From contig NZ_CP031941.1 of the NCBI RefSeq assembly GCF_003443655.1, positions 4,834,501 through 4,898,500 of the forward strand: a stretch of 64,000 nucleotides of DNA. The letters run 5' to 3'. Position 1 is the stretch's first letter, and the number at the start of each line of letters is the position of its first letter. Below are positions 28,226-38,099 of the stretch, piece after piece. The notes under the pieces are model-generated. The model was given only the letters and a program-made list of their open reading frames with translations. It was not told the origin of the DNA and made no database searches. The position numbers and the translations under genes were made by a program. Source of the stretch: Nostoc sphaeroides (GTDB lineage: Bacteria > Cyanobacteriota > Cyanobacteriia > Cyanobacteriales > Nostocaceae).

Positions 28226-28314
28226 AAAAGCGATGTCTACGACGGGCTGCGCCTACGCTCATGTATGATATTTAATGAGCGGGCGATGCCTACGGCGGGC
28301 TGCGCCTACGCACT
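28226..28314. repeat. Two copies of the GCGATG..CTACG palindromic repeat
   Basis: AGCGATGTCTACGACGGGCT plus GCGCCTACGC, and a close variant GCGATGCCTACGGCGGGCTG plus CGCCTACGC about 55 bp on. A third copy is at 48015-48045. The 27750-28414 gap holds these, the terminator and no gene. Confidence 0.75.
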
Positions 28315-28414
28315 CCAGAAACGCAGGGCTTCCCAACACTGCCGGTGATGTGAGTTAAAATCCTGATATCTTCAATAACTACTCACGCAGACAGCCCCGG
28401 AAAAAGCGATCGCT

Positions 28415-30574
28415 ATGCTTCAGTATCCCCATCTCGAACAAGCGCTAAAATATCACTTCGGTTATGACAAATTCCGCCCCGGACAACGGCAAATTATCGA
28501 AGATGCGCTGCAAAATCGGGATTTATTGATTGTCATGCCTACGGGCGGGGGAAAATCTCTGTGCTTTCAGTTACCTGCATTGATCAAACAAGGCTTAACT
28601 GTGGTAGTGTCGCCATTAATCGCTTTGATGCAAGACCAAGTGGAAGGACTGCGGAATAATAATATTAACGCCACATTTTTGAATAGTAGTCTGAATCCCT
28701 ATAAGGTGCGATCGCGGGAAGAAGCTATCCTCAGTGGTAAAGTTAGATTACTTTACGTCGCCCCAGAACGTCTGTTGAGTGAAAGATTTCTCCCGTTTCT
28801 CGATTTAGTCAAAGAAAAAATTGGCATTGCGGCTTTTGCCATTGACGAAGCCCACTGTGTCTCTGAGTGGGGACACGACTTCCGCCCAGAATACCGCCAG
28901 ATGAAATCTCTGCGGAAACGCTATCCTGATGTCCCTACACTCGCCCTCACCGCCACAGCAACCGATCGCGTCCGTGCTGATATTATCCAACAACTAGGGC
29001 TAAAGCAACCCAGTATCCACATTGCTAGCTTTAATCGCCAAAACCTTTATTACGAAGTCCGTTCTAAAACCAAGTCTGCGTATGCTGAATTATTAGAACT
29101 TATTCGAGAAAATGAAGGTTCAGCAATTATTTATTGCCTAACGCGCAAAAAAGTTGATGAACTCACCTTTAAATTGCAAAATGATAAAATTTCTGCCTTA
29201 TCTTATCATGCCGGATTAACTGATGAAGAACGCAGCAGCAATCAAACTCGATTTATTCGGGATGATGTGCGCGTCATGGTGGCAACAATTGCCTTTGGAA
29301 TGGGAATTAATAAGCCAGATGTGCGGTTAGTAATTCACTTTGATTTACCGCGTAATTTAGAAAGTTATTATCAAGAATCAGGTAGGGCGGGAAGGGATAG
29401 TGAACCTTCACGTTGTACACTTTTTTTCAGCTTTGGTGATATTAAAACCATTGAATGGAGTATTAACCAAAAAACTGACCCCCAAGAACAGTTGATTGCT
29501 AAACAACAACTGCGTCAGGTAATTGACTATGCTGAAGGTACTGTTTGTCGGCGAACAATTCAACTAGGTTATTTTGGGGAACGTTTTCCCGGTAATTGCG
29601 GTAACTGCGATAATTGCCGTCATCCCAAACCAATGCAAGACTGGACAATTGAAGCCATGAAGTTTTTATCTTGTGTGGCGCGTTGTAAAGAAAGATTTGG
29701 GATGCTGCACATTATTGATGTGTTGCGGGGGGCAAAAAAAGACAAAATTATCCAGTATGAACACGATAAACTTTCTACTTATGGGATTGGCAAAGATAAG
29801 AGCGTAGATGAATGGCGAATGTTAGCGCGATCGCTTTTACATCAAGGATTGCTAGAACAGACTAGCGATGGTTACTCAGTTTTGAAACTTAACCCCCTCA
29901 GTTGGGAAGTGATGCGGCGACAGCGTACAGTTTCCCTTGTTGTTCCCGTAGCACAGAAGGTTACTTGGGAAGAAGGGAGTGAAAAGGCTGTTGAAGCAGA
30001 GATGTTAATGCAGAGGTTGCGATCGCTCCGTAAACAACTTGCTGATGAACAATCTGTACCACCTTACGTTGTCTTTCAGGATTCTACCCTAAAATTGATG
30101 GCACAGGTACAACCCACAACACTAACCGAATTTGGTAAACTTTCCGGCGTAGGTAGTCACAAACTTTCCCAATATGGCGATAAATTCCTCGCAGAAATTC
30201 GCGCCTACCGCCAAGAAAAAGGTTTGATAGATCCACCCCAAGTTAGTTTTACACCCTCTGTTAGCTTACCTTCTGAGACAGAAATATTCACATTACAATT
30301 ACATAAACAAGGTTTTAGTGTTAATGAAATTGCCAAAAAACGTAATATTCGCCCCACAACAATTATTCGTCATTTGACAGATTTGATTGAAAAAAATCAG
30401 CCTGTAGATATAAATCAGTTAGTACCTCTTGAACATCAACAAAAAATTTGGCAAGTTTTAGAAGTGCTTGGTGATATCTCTTTAACGCCAATTCGAGAAC
30501 AACTAGGCGAAAGCTACACTTATGATGAAATTCGCTTAGTACGGGGTAAGTGGCGGCGTGAAAATCGTAAGTGA
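28415..30574 (+). CDS. recQ: ATP-dependent DNA helicase RecQ
   Basis: A 719-residue 3'-5' helicase for recombination and replication-fork repair. Helicase core: motif I PTGGGKS (42-48), DEAH (144-147), TALTATAT (178-185), and motif VI QESGRAGRDSEP (320-331). The RQC zinc site has Cys378, 395, 398 and 401. An HRDC-type domain follows (about 530-605), then an extra C-terminal helix-turn-helix-like region (about 625-719). Length and domain order are typical of the long bacterial RecQ form. Standalone gene. Confidence 0.95.
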   Translation: MLQYPHLEQALKYHFGYDKFRPGQRQIIEDALQNRDLLIVMPTGGGKSLCFQLPALIKQGLTVVVSPLIALMQDQVEGLRNNNINATFLNSSLNPYKVRSREEAILSGKVRLLYVAPERLLSERFLPFLDLVKEKIGIAAFAIDEAHCVSEWGHDFRPEYRQMKSLRKRYPDVPTLALTATATDRVRADIIQQLGLKQPSIHIASFNRQNLYYEVRSKTKSAYAELLELIRENEGSAIIYCLTRKKVDELTFKLQNDKISALSYHAGLTDEERSSNQTRFIRDDVRVMVATIAFGMGINKPDVRLVIHFDLPRNLESYYQESGRAGRDSEPSRCTLFFSFGDIKTIEWSINQKTDPQEQLIAKQQLRQVIDYAEGTVCRRTIQLGYFGERFPGNCGNCDNCRHPKPMQDWTIEAMKFLSCVARCKERFGMLHIIDVLRGAKKDKIIQYEHDKLSTYGIGKDKSVDEWRMLARSLLHQGLLEQTSDGYSVLKLNPLSWEVMRRQRTVSLVVPVAQKVTWEEGSEKAVEAEMLMQRLRSLRKQLADEQSVPPYVVFQDSTLKLMAQVQPTTLTEFGKLSGVGSHKLSQYGDKFLAEIRAYRQEKGLIDPPQVSFTPSVSLPSETEIFTLQLHKQGFSVNEIAKKRNIRPTTIIRHLTDLIEKNQPVDINQLVPLEHQQKIWQVLEVLGDISLTPIREQLGESYTYDEIRLVRGKWRRENRK

Positions 30575-30721
30575 TAATTAAACTTTAAAGGATGTTTGAA
30601 AGTATTCGGCTAATAGAATGAGACTGTTGCTAAATTCACTCTCTAGCTAAACCCACCACCCCTAAAACATTGGTTTTGCGTTGTTTTCCCGCCCTGCAAT
30701 AAATTGATTGCTCATAACTAA

Positions 30722-30739
30722 AGTGCGTTGAAACGCACT
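30722..30739. repeat. Perfect short hairpin AGTGCGTT/AACGCACT
   Basis: An 8-bp stem with a 2-nt loop between recQ and the Uma2 gene. No T tract, so not an obvious terminator. Confidence 0.5.
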
Positions 30740-30839
30740 GAAATTAAAGAAATTAAGTAGAGCGAGCTAGCATGAATTGAGACTTTACAAACATCCTTTT
30801 ATAGTTAAAATACAAGAGCAAGATTAAAGGAGTTAGCCG

Positions 30840-31412
30840 ATGAGTCAGATGCTTAATACAGGAGTACGCTGGACAACTCAGGATGTAGAACTGTTACCAG
30901 AAAATGAAGGGACGCGCTACGAGATAGTTGATGGAGAATTATTTATGACCAGGGCACCTCACTTTAAACATCAGCAAACTTGTGGCATGATTTTCCAACA
31001 GCTTAACATTTGGTCAGAGTCTACTGGTTTAGGAGAAGCTGTGATAAACCCCGGCGTTTTGTTTTCAGAATCAGATAATGTGATTCCTGATGTAGTTTGG
31101 GCTACAAAGGAAACCTTGGCGCTAACATTGGATGAAGCGGGACATTTAACTGGCGCACCAGATTTAGTAATCGAAGTTTTGTCTCTTAGCAAGTCAGACG
31201 AAAGACGGGATAAGGAAGCTAAACTTAAGCTTTATTCTTCTAGAGGAGTAAAAGAATATTGGATTGCTGATTGGCGATCGCGTAAACTAGAGGTCTATCG
31301 GCGCGAACAAACTCAACTTAATTTGGTAGCAACCCTATTTAGTAGTGATAATATAATTTCTCCTCTATTGCCTGGTTTTAGCTGTACTGTAAACCAGTTT
31401 TTTCCTGTATAA
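30840..31412 (+). CDS. Uma2 family (PD-(D/E)XK-like) protein
   Basis: A 190-residue member of the large cyanobacterial Uma2 (DUF820) family, with a restriction-endonuclease-like fold. Key parts: EGTRYEIVDGELFMTRAP, IPDVVWAT (catalytic Asp), DLVIEVLSLSKSDERRDKEA KLKLY (Glu-x-Leu plus Lys) and VKEYWIADW. A ribosome site AAAGGAG lies before ATG 30840. Such genes are present in dozens of copies in Nostoc genomes and their role is not settled. The MFS gene begins 12 bp downstream. Confidence 0.88.
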   Translation: MSQMLNTGVRWTTQDVELLPENEGTRYEIVDGELFMTRAPHFKHQQTCGMIFQQLNIWSESTGLGEAVINPGVLFSESDNVIPDVVWATKETLALTLDEAGHLTGAPDLVIEVLSLSKSDERRDKEAKLKLYSSRGVKEYWIADWRSRKLEVYRREQTQLNLVATLFSSDNIISPLLPGFSCTVNQFFPV

Positions 31413-31424
31413 ATTTTAGGTTTA

Positions 31425-32618
31425 ATGGAAAAGCAAATCTTAAGTAACACATTAACTAAAGTCCAGGTACTGATTATGGCGATCGCATCTGGTGTTTGTG
31501 TTGCTAACGTTTATTATAATCAGCCAATCCTTAAAGATATTGCATCATCTTTTCGAGTCAGTGAAGGCGAAGCGGGTAGCATATCTGTGCTTACGCAAGT
31601 TGGTTACGGTTTAGGGATTTTCTTTTTAATTCCCTTGGGCGATAAAATCAACAAGAAAAAATTAATTCTTTGCTTATTGACATGTTTGTTCTGTTTGTTG
31701 ATAGGCATGACGTTTTCACAAAACATCGTCGAAGTTTGGATATTGAGCATAGCAATTGGGATTGCGACAGTCTCCGCTCAGATTATTTTACCTTTAGCAG
31801 CAAGTATAGATAGAGTAACTACAGGTCAAACCGTAGGCAACATTTTTACTGGTATATTGATTGGAGTTTTAGGAGCAAGGGTTTTTAGTGGATATATTGC
31901 TGAATGGTTAAGTTGGCGTTATGTATATGGATTTTCGGCAGGAATGATTTTAATTGTTATTGTCTTGCTAAATATATATTTGCCTAGTGTCAAAAATGAA
32001 TTTAATGGTTATTATTTAGAGTTATTAAGTTCAACACTTCATCAACTAAAGCGTTTTTCATTATTAAGAGAAGCGTCTTTAATTAGTGGGTTATTGTTTG
32101 GTGTCTTTTGCTCATTTTGGACAACGCTGACTTTCCATTTAAGCGGAGCGCCTTTTAATTTTCAATCTGACACAATTGGGATGTATGGCTTTGTGGCGAT
32201 CGCCGGTGCATTAATGGCACCAGTTTTTGGTAAACTAGCCGATCAAGGTAACTCCCGACGTTCCTTAACTCTTGCTGTCTCGATGGTGATTGCAGGTTTA
32301 GTAATTGCTAAAATTGCTGCTAATTCTGCACTGGCGATCGCTGTTGCTGTATTGTTACTAGATGTAGGTGTACAGGCAACCCAAGTGACTAATGTCGCAA
32401 GAATATACACTCTTGATGCTCAATCGAATAGTCGCATCAACACAGTTTACATGACTACCTATTTTATCGGCGGTTCTATAGGTACTAGCATTGGTCTATT
32501 ATGCTGGAATCTCGGTGGTTGGAATTTGGTAACTTGGCAAATGTTATTTTTTACTGCGATCGCATTTTTTATTATCGTCAGACCTAAAACAACTACAGCA
32601 AGAACAAATAATAAATAA
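31425..32618 (+). CDS. MFS transporter
   Basis: A 397-residue major facilitator with twelve predicted helices. MAIASGVCVANVYYNQPIL in helix 1, PLGDKINKKKLI between helices 2 and 3 (the GxxxDRxGRR-like loop), and FGKLADQGNSRRS in the matching C-terminal loop. The start resembles the YnfM/YgaY-type drug or sugar exporters. It follows the Uma2 gene after 12 bp, perhaps cotranscribed. Substrate unknown. Confidence 0.88.
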   Translation: MEKQILSNTLTKVQVLIMAIASGVCVANVYYNQPILKDIASSFRVSEGEAGSISVLTQVGYGLGIFFLIPLGDKINKKKLILCLLTCLFCLLIGMTFSQNIVEVWILSIAIGIATVSAQIILPLAASIDRVTTGQTVGNIFTGILIGVLGARVFSGYIAEWLSWRYVYGFSAGMILIVIVLLNIYLPSVKNEFNGYYLELLSSTLHQLKRFSLLREASLISGLLFGVFCSFWTTLTFHLSGAPFNFQSDTIGMYGFVAIAGALMAPVFGKLADQGNSRRSLTLAVSMVIAGLVIAKIAANSALAIAVAVLLLDVGVQATQVTNVARIYTLDAQSNSRINTVYMTTYFIGGSIGTSIGLLCWNLGGWNLVTWQMLFFTAIAFFIIVRPKTTTARTNNK

Positions 32619-32810
32619 TCAAACTTTCATTTTTGAATATTATTGTAAGACATCGCCTTGCACCAATAACTAAATTTTATGACCACTGTATTGCACCGAA
32701 GTGAGAAGAGTGAGAACCGCTATAATATTTTCTTATTGACAAGCTTAAATTAATTACTATAGTATATTAATTTACATGTAATTTAATGAGACAAACAATA
32801 CAAAATAATC

Positions 32811-33512
32811 ATGAGCAATAAAGTTAGCATTTTGATAGCAGCAGTATTGCTTGCAAATTCTACAGCCCTAAAGCCTTCGACTGCGACAGAAAAAAATCCT
32901 GCTTTGCTTGCTAATAATATTAGCTTTATAGCTCCAGAGCAAATTAAAATAGCACAAGCTATAGAACCTAGAGTTATTAAGCTTCGTCTAGCAGATTCTG
33001 GTGTTTCAGTAGGAAGTGTCTTGTCTTGGGGATTTGCTGGTTTGATTCAAAAAAGATCAACTGATTGGGTACGTTTAGAAATAAGTGATAATCAAGTAAA
33101 AGTAGTACATACTACAAGAACAACTAATTGGTTAACTCAGGTTTCTAAATGGTGGGATCATCCTGTCAGAAAAATTGCTTTTAAACCAGATTCTTGTAAA
33201 ATCGATAACGTCTCAAATCAAGGTGGCTCAGATATAGAAACCCAATTACGAGAAATAAAAAAGCTATACGATTCTAAACTAATAACTGAGCAACAGTATC
33301 AAGAATTGCAGCGTAAAGTTATTAATCAAATAAATACAACACCAAACCAACCTACCACCAGTAATTCTGAATGTATTTTATTAGGAGAAAATGCGATAGT
33401 AAAACTTAAAGATATAACTTTATTAACTAAAGGAGAATTTAAAATTGAATATTTAGAGGGTAATGAATGGAAATATGCAGCCTTTAGAGTACCAGAAAAA
33501 GAATATCGCTAG
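32811..33512 (+). CDS. Exported hypothetical protein with SHOCT-like motif
   Basis: A 233-residue protein with a signal-like N terminus (MSNKVSILIAAVLLANSTAL). Residues about 140-172 read IETQLREIKKLYDSKLITEQ and QYQELQRKVINQ, a short helical SHOCT-type pattern. The rest is unrecognised; it is AT-rich and Lys/Asn-rich like other lineage-specific genes. Ends next to a MITE-rich gap. Confidence 0.6.
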   Translation: MSNKVSILIAAVLLANSTALKPSTATEKNPALLANNISFIAPEQIKIAQAIEPRVIKLRLADSGVSVGSVLSWGFAGLIQKRSTDWVRLEISDNQVKVVHTTRTTNWLTQVSKWWDHPVRKIAFKPDSCKIDNVSNQGGSDIETQLREIKKLYDSKLITEQQYQELQRKVINQINTTPNQPTTSNSECILLGENAIVKLKDITLLTKGEFKIEYLEGNEWKYAAFRVPEKEYR

Positions 33513-33726
33513 CTAGTACAGCACGGCGTAAATAAACATACCATTGAAAATGGCGCAAAAGCTTGGAATACAATTATGCGTGAATGCGTGACTTCCGCCT
33601 TGCGGTACTAGCGCCTTGCATTCATAATTAATAATCCTTACATTGATATGGTGCGTTATCTAAAAGCGTAACGCACACTATGAAACATAATTTTTACGTT
33701 TTGTTTAATCCACATTAAAAATTATA

Positions 33727-33896
33727 TAGGACTATAATTTGATTTCTGAAAAATCTCTGTAAAGCTTGAAAAGCGTGATTCCATATTCACTATTCCCCGC
33801 CTATCGCGCTTCTCTGCGAGACGCTTCTCTACGAGAGGCTTTACCAACATGAACGCGCACCACATAGAGAATTTCAAAAATCAAATATGATTCCTA
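33727..33896. mobile_element. 170-bp TA-targeting MITE
   Basis: Terminal inverted repeats TAGGACTATAATTTGATTTC and, reversed, TAGGAATCATATTTGATTTT extend over about 33 bp. TA is present directly outside each end (33725-33726, 33897-33898). Same terminal family as the element inside vapC (10502-10708), with an unrelated interior made of GAGACGCTTCTCTACGAGAG-type repeats. Confidence 0.8.
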
Positions 33897-33985
33897 TAGG
33901 TAATTAGCAATTAATCTCTCTTAAAGAGTGAATTTAAAGCTAATATTAAGTACCGAGTAATTTTTACTGGCAAATAAATAGTCCA

Positions 33986-34231
33986 TCAATTCGGAGAACA
34001 ATTAGGACAAAAATCAGGACTAAATTTACAGAATTGACTGCCTGTCAATTGGTAAGCTGTACAATAAGGAAAACTGGTAACTTGAATTTTAGCTGCTTGC
34101 AATTTAGAAGCATTCGGCAACGTTTCTGTAAGTTTGGTTTTCTCAGCCATAAAAAGAGCTAAAAGCTTAGGAAACGCCATGCAAGCAGCAATGTTGAGCA
34201 GCGTTAGCAGTATAGCGTCTATCAAATTCAT
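33986..34231 (-). CDS. Small membrane protein, unknown
   Basis: An 81-residue protein with an N-terminal hydrophobic segment (IDAILLTLLNIAACMAFPKL) and a Cys-rich C terminus (FPYCTAYQLTGSQFC, then FCPNC). AGGAGA lies 9 bp before the ATG, supporting expression. The paired cysteines could bind metal or form disulfides. No family recognised. Confidence 0.5.
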   Translation of the reverse strand: MNLIDAILLTLLNIAACMAFPKLLALFMAEKTKLTETLPNASKLQAAKIQVTSFPYCTAYQLTGSQFCKFSPDFCPNCSPN

Positions 34232-34508
34232 AGGTAATCATCTCCTGTGAAACGTAGGCGACGCCGAATAGCCCGCACTTCGGCTGCGCTCGTGACCATC
34301 GTAAACATCGCTGTTCTTAGCTGCAAACACAATCATTGCTTGCAGTCTATGTAAATTAACTTTAACATAAATTTTTGTAAATATAAACGTGGAATTCCTG
34401 GAATTATCATACACAGAAGAGAATGTGGATAATAAGGAAGGTTATTGTAGCGTAATAACAAAATAAGCTAAGAATTACGATTAGTTTACGATATTTAGGT
34501 AAGGTGTT

Positions 34509-36485
34509 ATGTCAAAAACCCAAACCGCGTCTTCTTTCTTATCTAACATTAGTCAACAAGAACGCGAGGCATTAAAGCGGTTGGTAGATTACACAAATGT
34601 GGAATCGCTGCCAGAAATTTGGCCTTTGGCAGCTGGACGATTTGGTGATGTTGTCGCCCTCCGTAACCCTCATGCTAAACCAGAAGTAGCAATTACTTAT
34701 ACCCAGTTGGCAGAGCAAATGCGACTATTTGCTGCTGGATTGCAGGCGTTAGGAATAAAGGTAGGCGATCGCATTTCCTTAATTGCTGACAACAGTCCTC
34801 GCTGGTTTATTGCCGATCAAGGCATAATGACTGCTGGAGCGGTTGATGCGGTACGTAGCTCCCAAGCGGAAAAAGAAGAACTACTGTTTATCATTGCTAA
34901 TAGTGGCAGTACGGCAATAGTAGTTGAGGATCTAAAGACACTTAAAAAACTGCAAGACCGTCTCAAAGATTTACCAATTCATCTGGTAATATTACTTTCG
35001 GATGAAGCACCACCGACAAACGAAACCCTAAAGGTGCTAAATTTTGCCCAGTTGATCGAAATTGGGAAAAATCATAATTTTGTGCCAGTCAAGCAAAATC
35101 GTGATGCTCTAGCAACCTTAATTTACACCTCTGGCACCACAGGTAAACCTAAGGGTGTAATGCTGTCTTATAGTAACTTGATGCACCAAGTGACAACCTT
35201 TGGCACAGTATTGCAACCAAATGCGGGCGATATGGTTCTCAGTATCCTACCTTCCTGGCACAGTTATGAACGAACTGTTGAATATTATTTACTATCTCAA
35301 GGTTGCACGCAAGTTTATACCAACTTGCGCTCTGTGAAAGCAGATTTGAGACAATTTAAACCCAACTACATGGTGGGTGTACCCCGCCTGTGGGAATCGA
35401 TTTATGAAGGAGTGCAAAAGCAGTTCCGTGAGCAACCAGCCAATAAACAACGCCTAATTAACTTTTTATTGGGCAATAGCGAGAAATATATCAAAGCGCG
35501 GCGAGTTGCTCAAGGATTGGATTTAAATAATCTTCATGCTTCAGCGATCGAACGATTAACAGCTAAAATCCAAGCATCAGCTTTATTACCCCTCCATGCC
35601 TTGGGAGAACGACTGGTTTATGCCAAAGTGCGCGAAGCCACAGGAGGACAAGTTAAGCAGATGATTAGCGGCGGCGGTGCGCTTCCCAGACACATAGATA
35701 ATTTCTTTGAAATTATTGGTGTCCAGATTTTGCAAGGTTATGGCTTGACAGAAACTTCTCCTGTTACCCATGTGCGGCGTCCTTGGCGAAATTTGATTGG
35801 TGCATCAGGGCAACCACTACCCGCTACAGAAGCTAAAATCGTAGATCCTGAGACAAAAGCGCCTCTACCAGTAGAAAAGCGAGGCTTAGTATTGTTGAGG
35901 GGGCCGCAGATTATGCAAGGCTATTACCAAAATCCCGAAGCGACAGCGAAAGCAATTGACGCTGAAGGTTGGTTTGATAGCGGCGATTTGGGTTGGCTGA
36001 CACCACAAGACGACTTGGTGCTAACTGGCAGAGCAAAGGATACGATTGTATTGACTAACGGCGAAAACATCGAACCACAGCCAATTGAAGATGTGTGTTT
36101 GCGATCGCCATATATCGATCAAATTATGCTCGTCGGGCAAGATCAGCGCAGCCTGGGAGCCTTAATTGTCCCCAATGTCGAAGCCTTAGAAAAATGGGCA
36201 GCAAGTCAGAATTTGACACTGGATACGCAGAATGATGCGGTTGCTTCTTCACCTAGTCAAAAAATTGACTTGGAGAGTAGAATGATCCAGGATTTATTTC
36301 GCCAAGAATTAAATCGGGAAGTACAAAATCGTCCAGGTTATCGACCGGATGACCGCATTGGAACGTTTAGACTGATTCTGGAACCGTTTTCCATCGAAAA
36401 TGGCTTGATGACACAAACACTAAAAGTTCGCCGACACGTCGTTACGGAACGCTATCACGATATTATTGACGGCATGTTTGCCTAA
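34509..36485 (+). CDS. aas: Acyl-ACP/long-chain acyl-CoA synthetase
   Basis: A 658-residue AMP-forming ligase. Motifs: YTSGTTGKPKGVMLSYSNL (AMP/phosphate loop, about 207-225), GYGLTETSPV (about 412-421), GWFDSGDLGWL (about 484-494) and LTGRAKDTIVLTNGENIEP. Length and motif set match cyanobacterial Aas, which activates free fatty acids for reattachment to ACP and recycling into lipids. The neighbour downstream (YlqD) is the same as in other cyanobacterial aas loci. Acyl-ACP versus acyl-CoA activity is inferred. Confidence 0.92.
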   Translation: MSKTQTASSFLSNISQQEREALKRLVDYTNVESLPEIWPLAAGRFGDVVALRNPHAKPEVAITYTQLAEQMRLFAAGLQALGIKVGDRISLIADNSPRWFIADQGIMTAGAVDAVRSSQAEKEELLFIIANSGSTAIVVEDLKTLKKLQDRLKDLPIHLVILLSDEAPPTNETLKVLNFAQLIEIGKNHNFVPVKQNRDALATLIYTSGTTGKPKGVMLSYSNLMHQVTTFGTVLQPNAGDMVLSILPSWHSYERTVEYYLLSQGCTQVYTNLRSVKADLRQFKPNYMVGVPRLWESIYEGVQKQFREQPANKQRLINFLLGNSEKYIKARRVAQGLDLNNLHASAIERLTAKIQASALLPLHALGERLVYAKVREATGGQVKQMISGGGALPRHIDNFFEIIGVQILQGYGLTETSPVTHVRRPWRNLIGASGQPLPATEAKIVDPETKAPLPVEKRGLVLLRGPQIMQGYYQNPEATAKAIDAEGWFDSGDLGWLTPQDDLVLTGRAKDTIVLTNGENIEPQPIEDVCLRSPYIDQIMLVGQDQRSLGALIVPNVEALEKWAASQNLTLDTQNDAVASSPSQKIDLESRMIQDLFRQELNREVQNRPGYRPDDRIGTFRLILEPFSIENGLMTQTLKVRRHVVTERYHDIIDGMFA

Positions 36486-36527
36486 TCATTCCACCTCCCA
36501 ACTAGTAAGAGTGAACGTGAAATATTT

Positions 36528-36977
36528 ATGGATGTCTCCAAATCTAACTTGCTCCTGAAACGCGTCGTTAACGTCAAAGTTATTGTTACTCCCCTCTGGA
36601 AAGAGGAAGTACAACAGCAGCTGCAAACGCAAATCAATCAACTCGATCAGCAACTGCAACAGCTAGACGTAGAAGGACAAAGAGCGATCGCGGCAATTCA
36701 AAAGCAGAGTCTGCAACCACCAGGCCCCCAGACTCTTCAACAAATTGATAATATCCAACTCCAAGTCAATCAAAAGAAAAGTGAATTTCTAGAGCAGAAA
36801 AATCAATTGCTGCAAAACCTCCAGCAAGTGCAGTTTCTTCAGCAAGATCAAGAAGTCAACCAATTCCAAATGGAAGGCTTTTTCCGGGTAGAGATCGGTG
36901 ATAACCTGATTAGTAAAATGCAGGTAGAAATCGTCTTGCGCGATGGCGTTGTCGAAGAAATTCGCGGCGACATTTAA
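36528..36977 (+). CDS. YlqD family protein
   Basis: A 149-residue protein: short N-terminal beta segment (LLLKRVVNVKVIVTPLWKEE), a long Gln-rich coiled coil (about 28-110) and a C-terminal beta part (GFFRVEIGDNLISKMQVEIV). This matches the YlqD superfamily. Sits 42 bp after aas and is probably cotranscribed. Function not known. Confidence 0.8.
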   Translation: MDVSKSNLLLKRVVNVKVIVTPLWKEEVQQQLQTQINQLDQQLQQLDVEGQRAIAAIQKQSLQPPGPQTLQQIDNIQLQVNQKKSEFLEQKNQLLQNLQQVQFLQQDQEVNQFQMEGFFRVEIGDNLISKMQVEIVLRDGVVEEIRGDI

Positions 36978-36981
36978 TAAA

Positions 36982-37200
36982 GTTATAAGTTAGGAGTTAG
37001 GAGTTATGAGTTATGAGTTATGAGTTATGAGTTATGAGTTATGAGTTTAAATTCCTAACTCTTAACTAACTCCTCACTCCTCACTCCTAACTCCTAACTA
37101 ACTCCTCACTCCTCACTCCTAACTAACTCCTCACTCCTCACTCCTAACTCTTAACTAACTCCTCACTCCTCACTCCTAACTCCTAACTAACTCCTCACTC
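36982..37200. repeat. Large STRR block (GAGTTAT then CTCCTCA/CTCCTAA)
   Basis: About 220 bp of heptamer units, direct then complementary, able to form a long hairpin. Its last units supply the final codons and stop of the minus-strand gene at 37187-37657. Confidence 0.9.
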
Positions 37201-37657
37201 CGGCCCAAACAATTTGCCAGACTGGAGGTGAGCTAATAAAAAGCGATCGCCCAAAAGTAGTCATCTCAACTCGATATTTAATACCAACTGAATCATCACC
37301 CCCCTTGATTTGCGTAATCGTCACAAGGGCTTGATTTCGTTGTGGATAAGCTACCTCTACCTTTCGCGTTCCTCCCACTGATGCTATGTCGTCAAAGGCA
37401 TTCAGGGCGAGGGTAGCAGGATCACTACCTTGGAGAGATGAGGTGAGCTTTTCTAAAGCTATGGTTTTATAATCGGAACGCTCTGAGTATGCCACAACCT
37501 CTTGAGACTGATGTATTGCTGCCACTTGCTGGGTTTGTACATCAGTAGTCTCAACAATCGGTGCAAATGGCTGGCCCTGGATAATATAAACTCCAGCGCT
37601 AGCAGTCGCAAAGATACTTAGTATCACAATCAAAAAGAATTTCAACTTTGCCGACAT
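37187..37657 (-). CDS. Membrane-anchored hypothetical protein
   Basis: A 156-residue protein from ATG 37657 (MSAKLKFFLIVILSIFATAS), with an N-terminal signal or anchor helix and a periplasmic-type remainder (VEVAYPQRNQALVTITQIKG near the C terminus). An ATG seven codons upstream is an alternative. The final residues GVRS and the stop codon are encoded by the adjoining STRR array, so the original C terminus may have been replaced. Family not recognised. Confidence 0.55.
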   Translation of the reverse strand: MSAKLKFFLIVILSIFATASAGVYIIQGQPFAPIVETTDVQTQQVAAIHQSQEVVAYSERSDYKTIALEKLTSSLQGSDPATLALNAFDDIASVGGTRKVEVAYPQRNQALVTITQIKGGDDSVGIKYRVEMTTFGRSLFISSPPVWQIVWAGVRS

Positions 37658-37910
37658 AAAAGTAAACAGGAATTTCAAATAGGTTTATGACCAATTTTGA
37701 ATTCTAGATTGAACTGTATCCTATATCCTCTACCTGTGAGAAGCTCCTGTATCTTAAGCAGTGGTTATGAGGAATATAAATAGCAATCCCATTTAATCTG
37801 TGAGAAACTCGTGATGGTTGTTCCAAGTCAACGACTAAAACGAGATCGAGATATTGGCTAACCATCGAGCATAGCTCTGTATTATAGACCTCTAAGTTAT
37901 ATTTAGGTTC

Positions 37911-38000
37911 CTGGAGAGACGCGATTAATCGCGTCTGTACAAGAGTTAGGAGTTAGGAACTCCCCCCCATTCCCCACTCCCCACTCCCTACTCCCCAATT
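37911..38000. repeat. GAGACGCGATTAATCGCGTC palindrome and STRR
   Basis: The palindromic repeat is the same type as inside the 103-bp MITEs (1345, 48056) and in recJ (52551). It is followed by CCCCACT-type heptamers. The 37679-38099 gap holds no gene. Confidence 0.7.
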
Positions 38001-38099
38001 AAAATATAAAATCTCCAGTCCAAAACTCTCCCACCAAGATACAATTCGATCTGATAAAAGCTGTTAAAGTCCATAAACCATTGATTCCCAAACCACCCT

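Noticed and set aside
37040-37200. Yfr1-like ACTCCTCAC motif RNA
   Set aside because: The motif is just the STRR unit CTCCTCA repeated; there is no Yfr1 hairpin arrangement.
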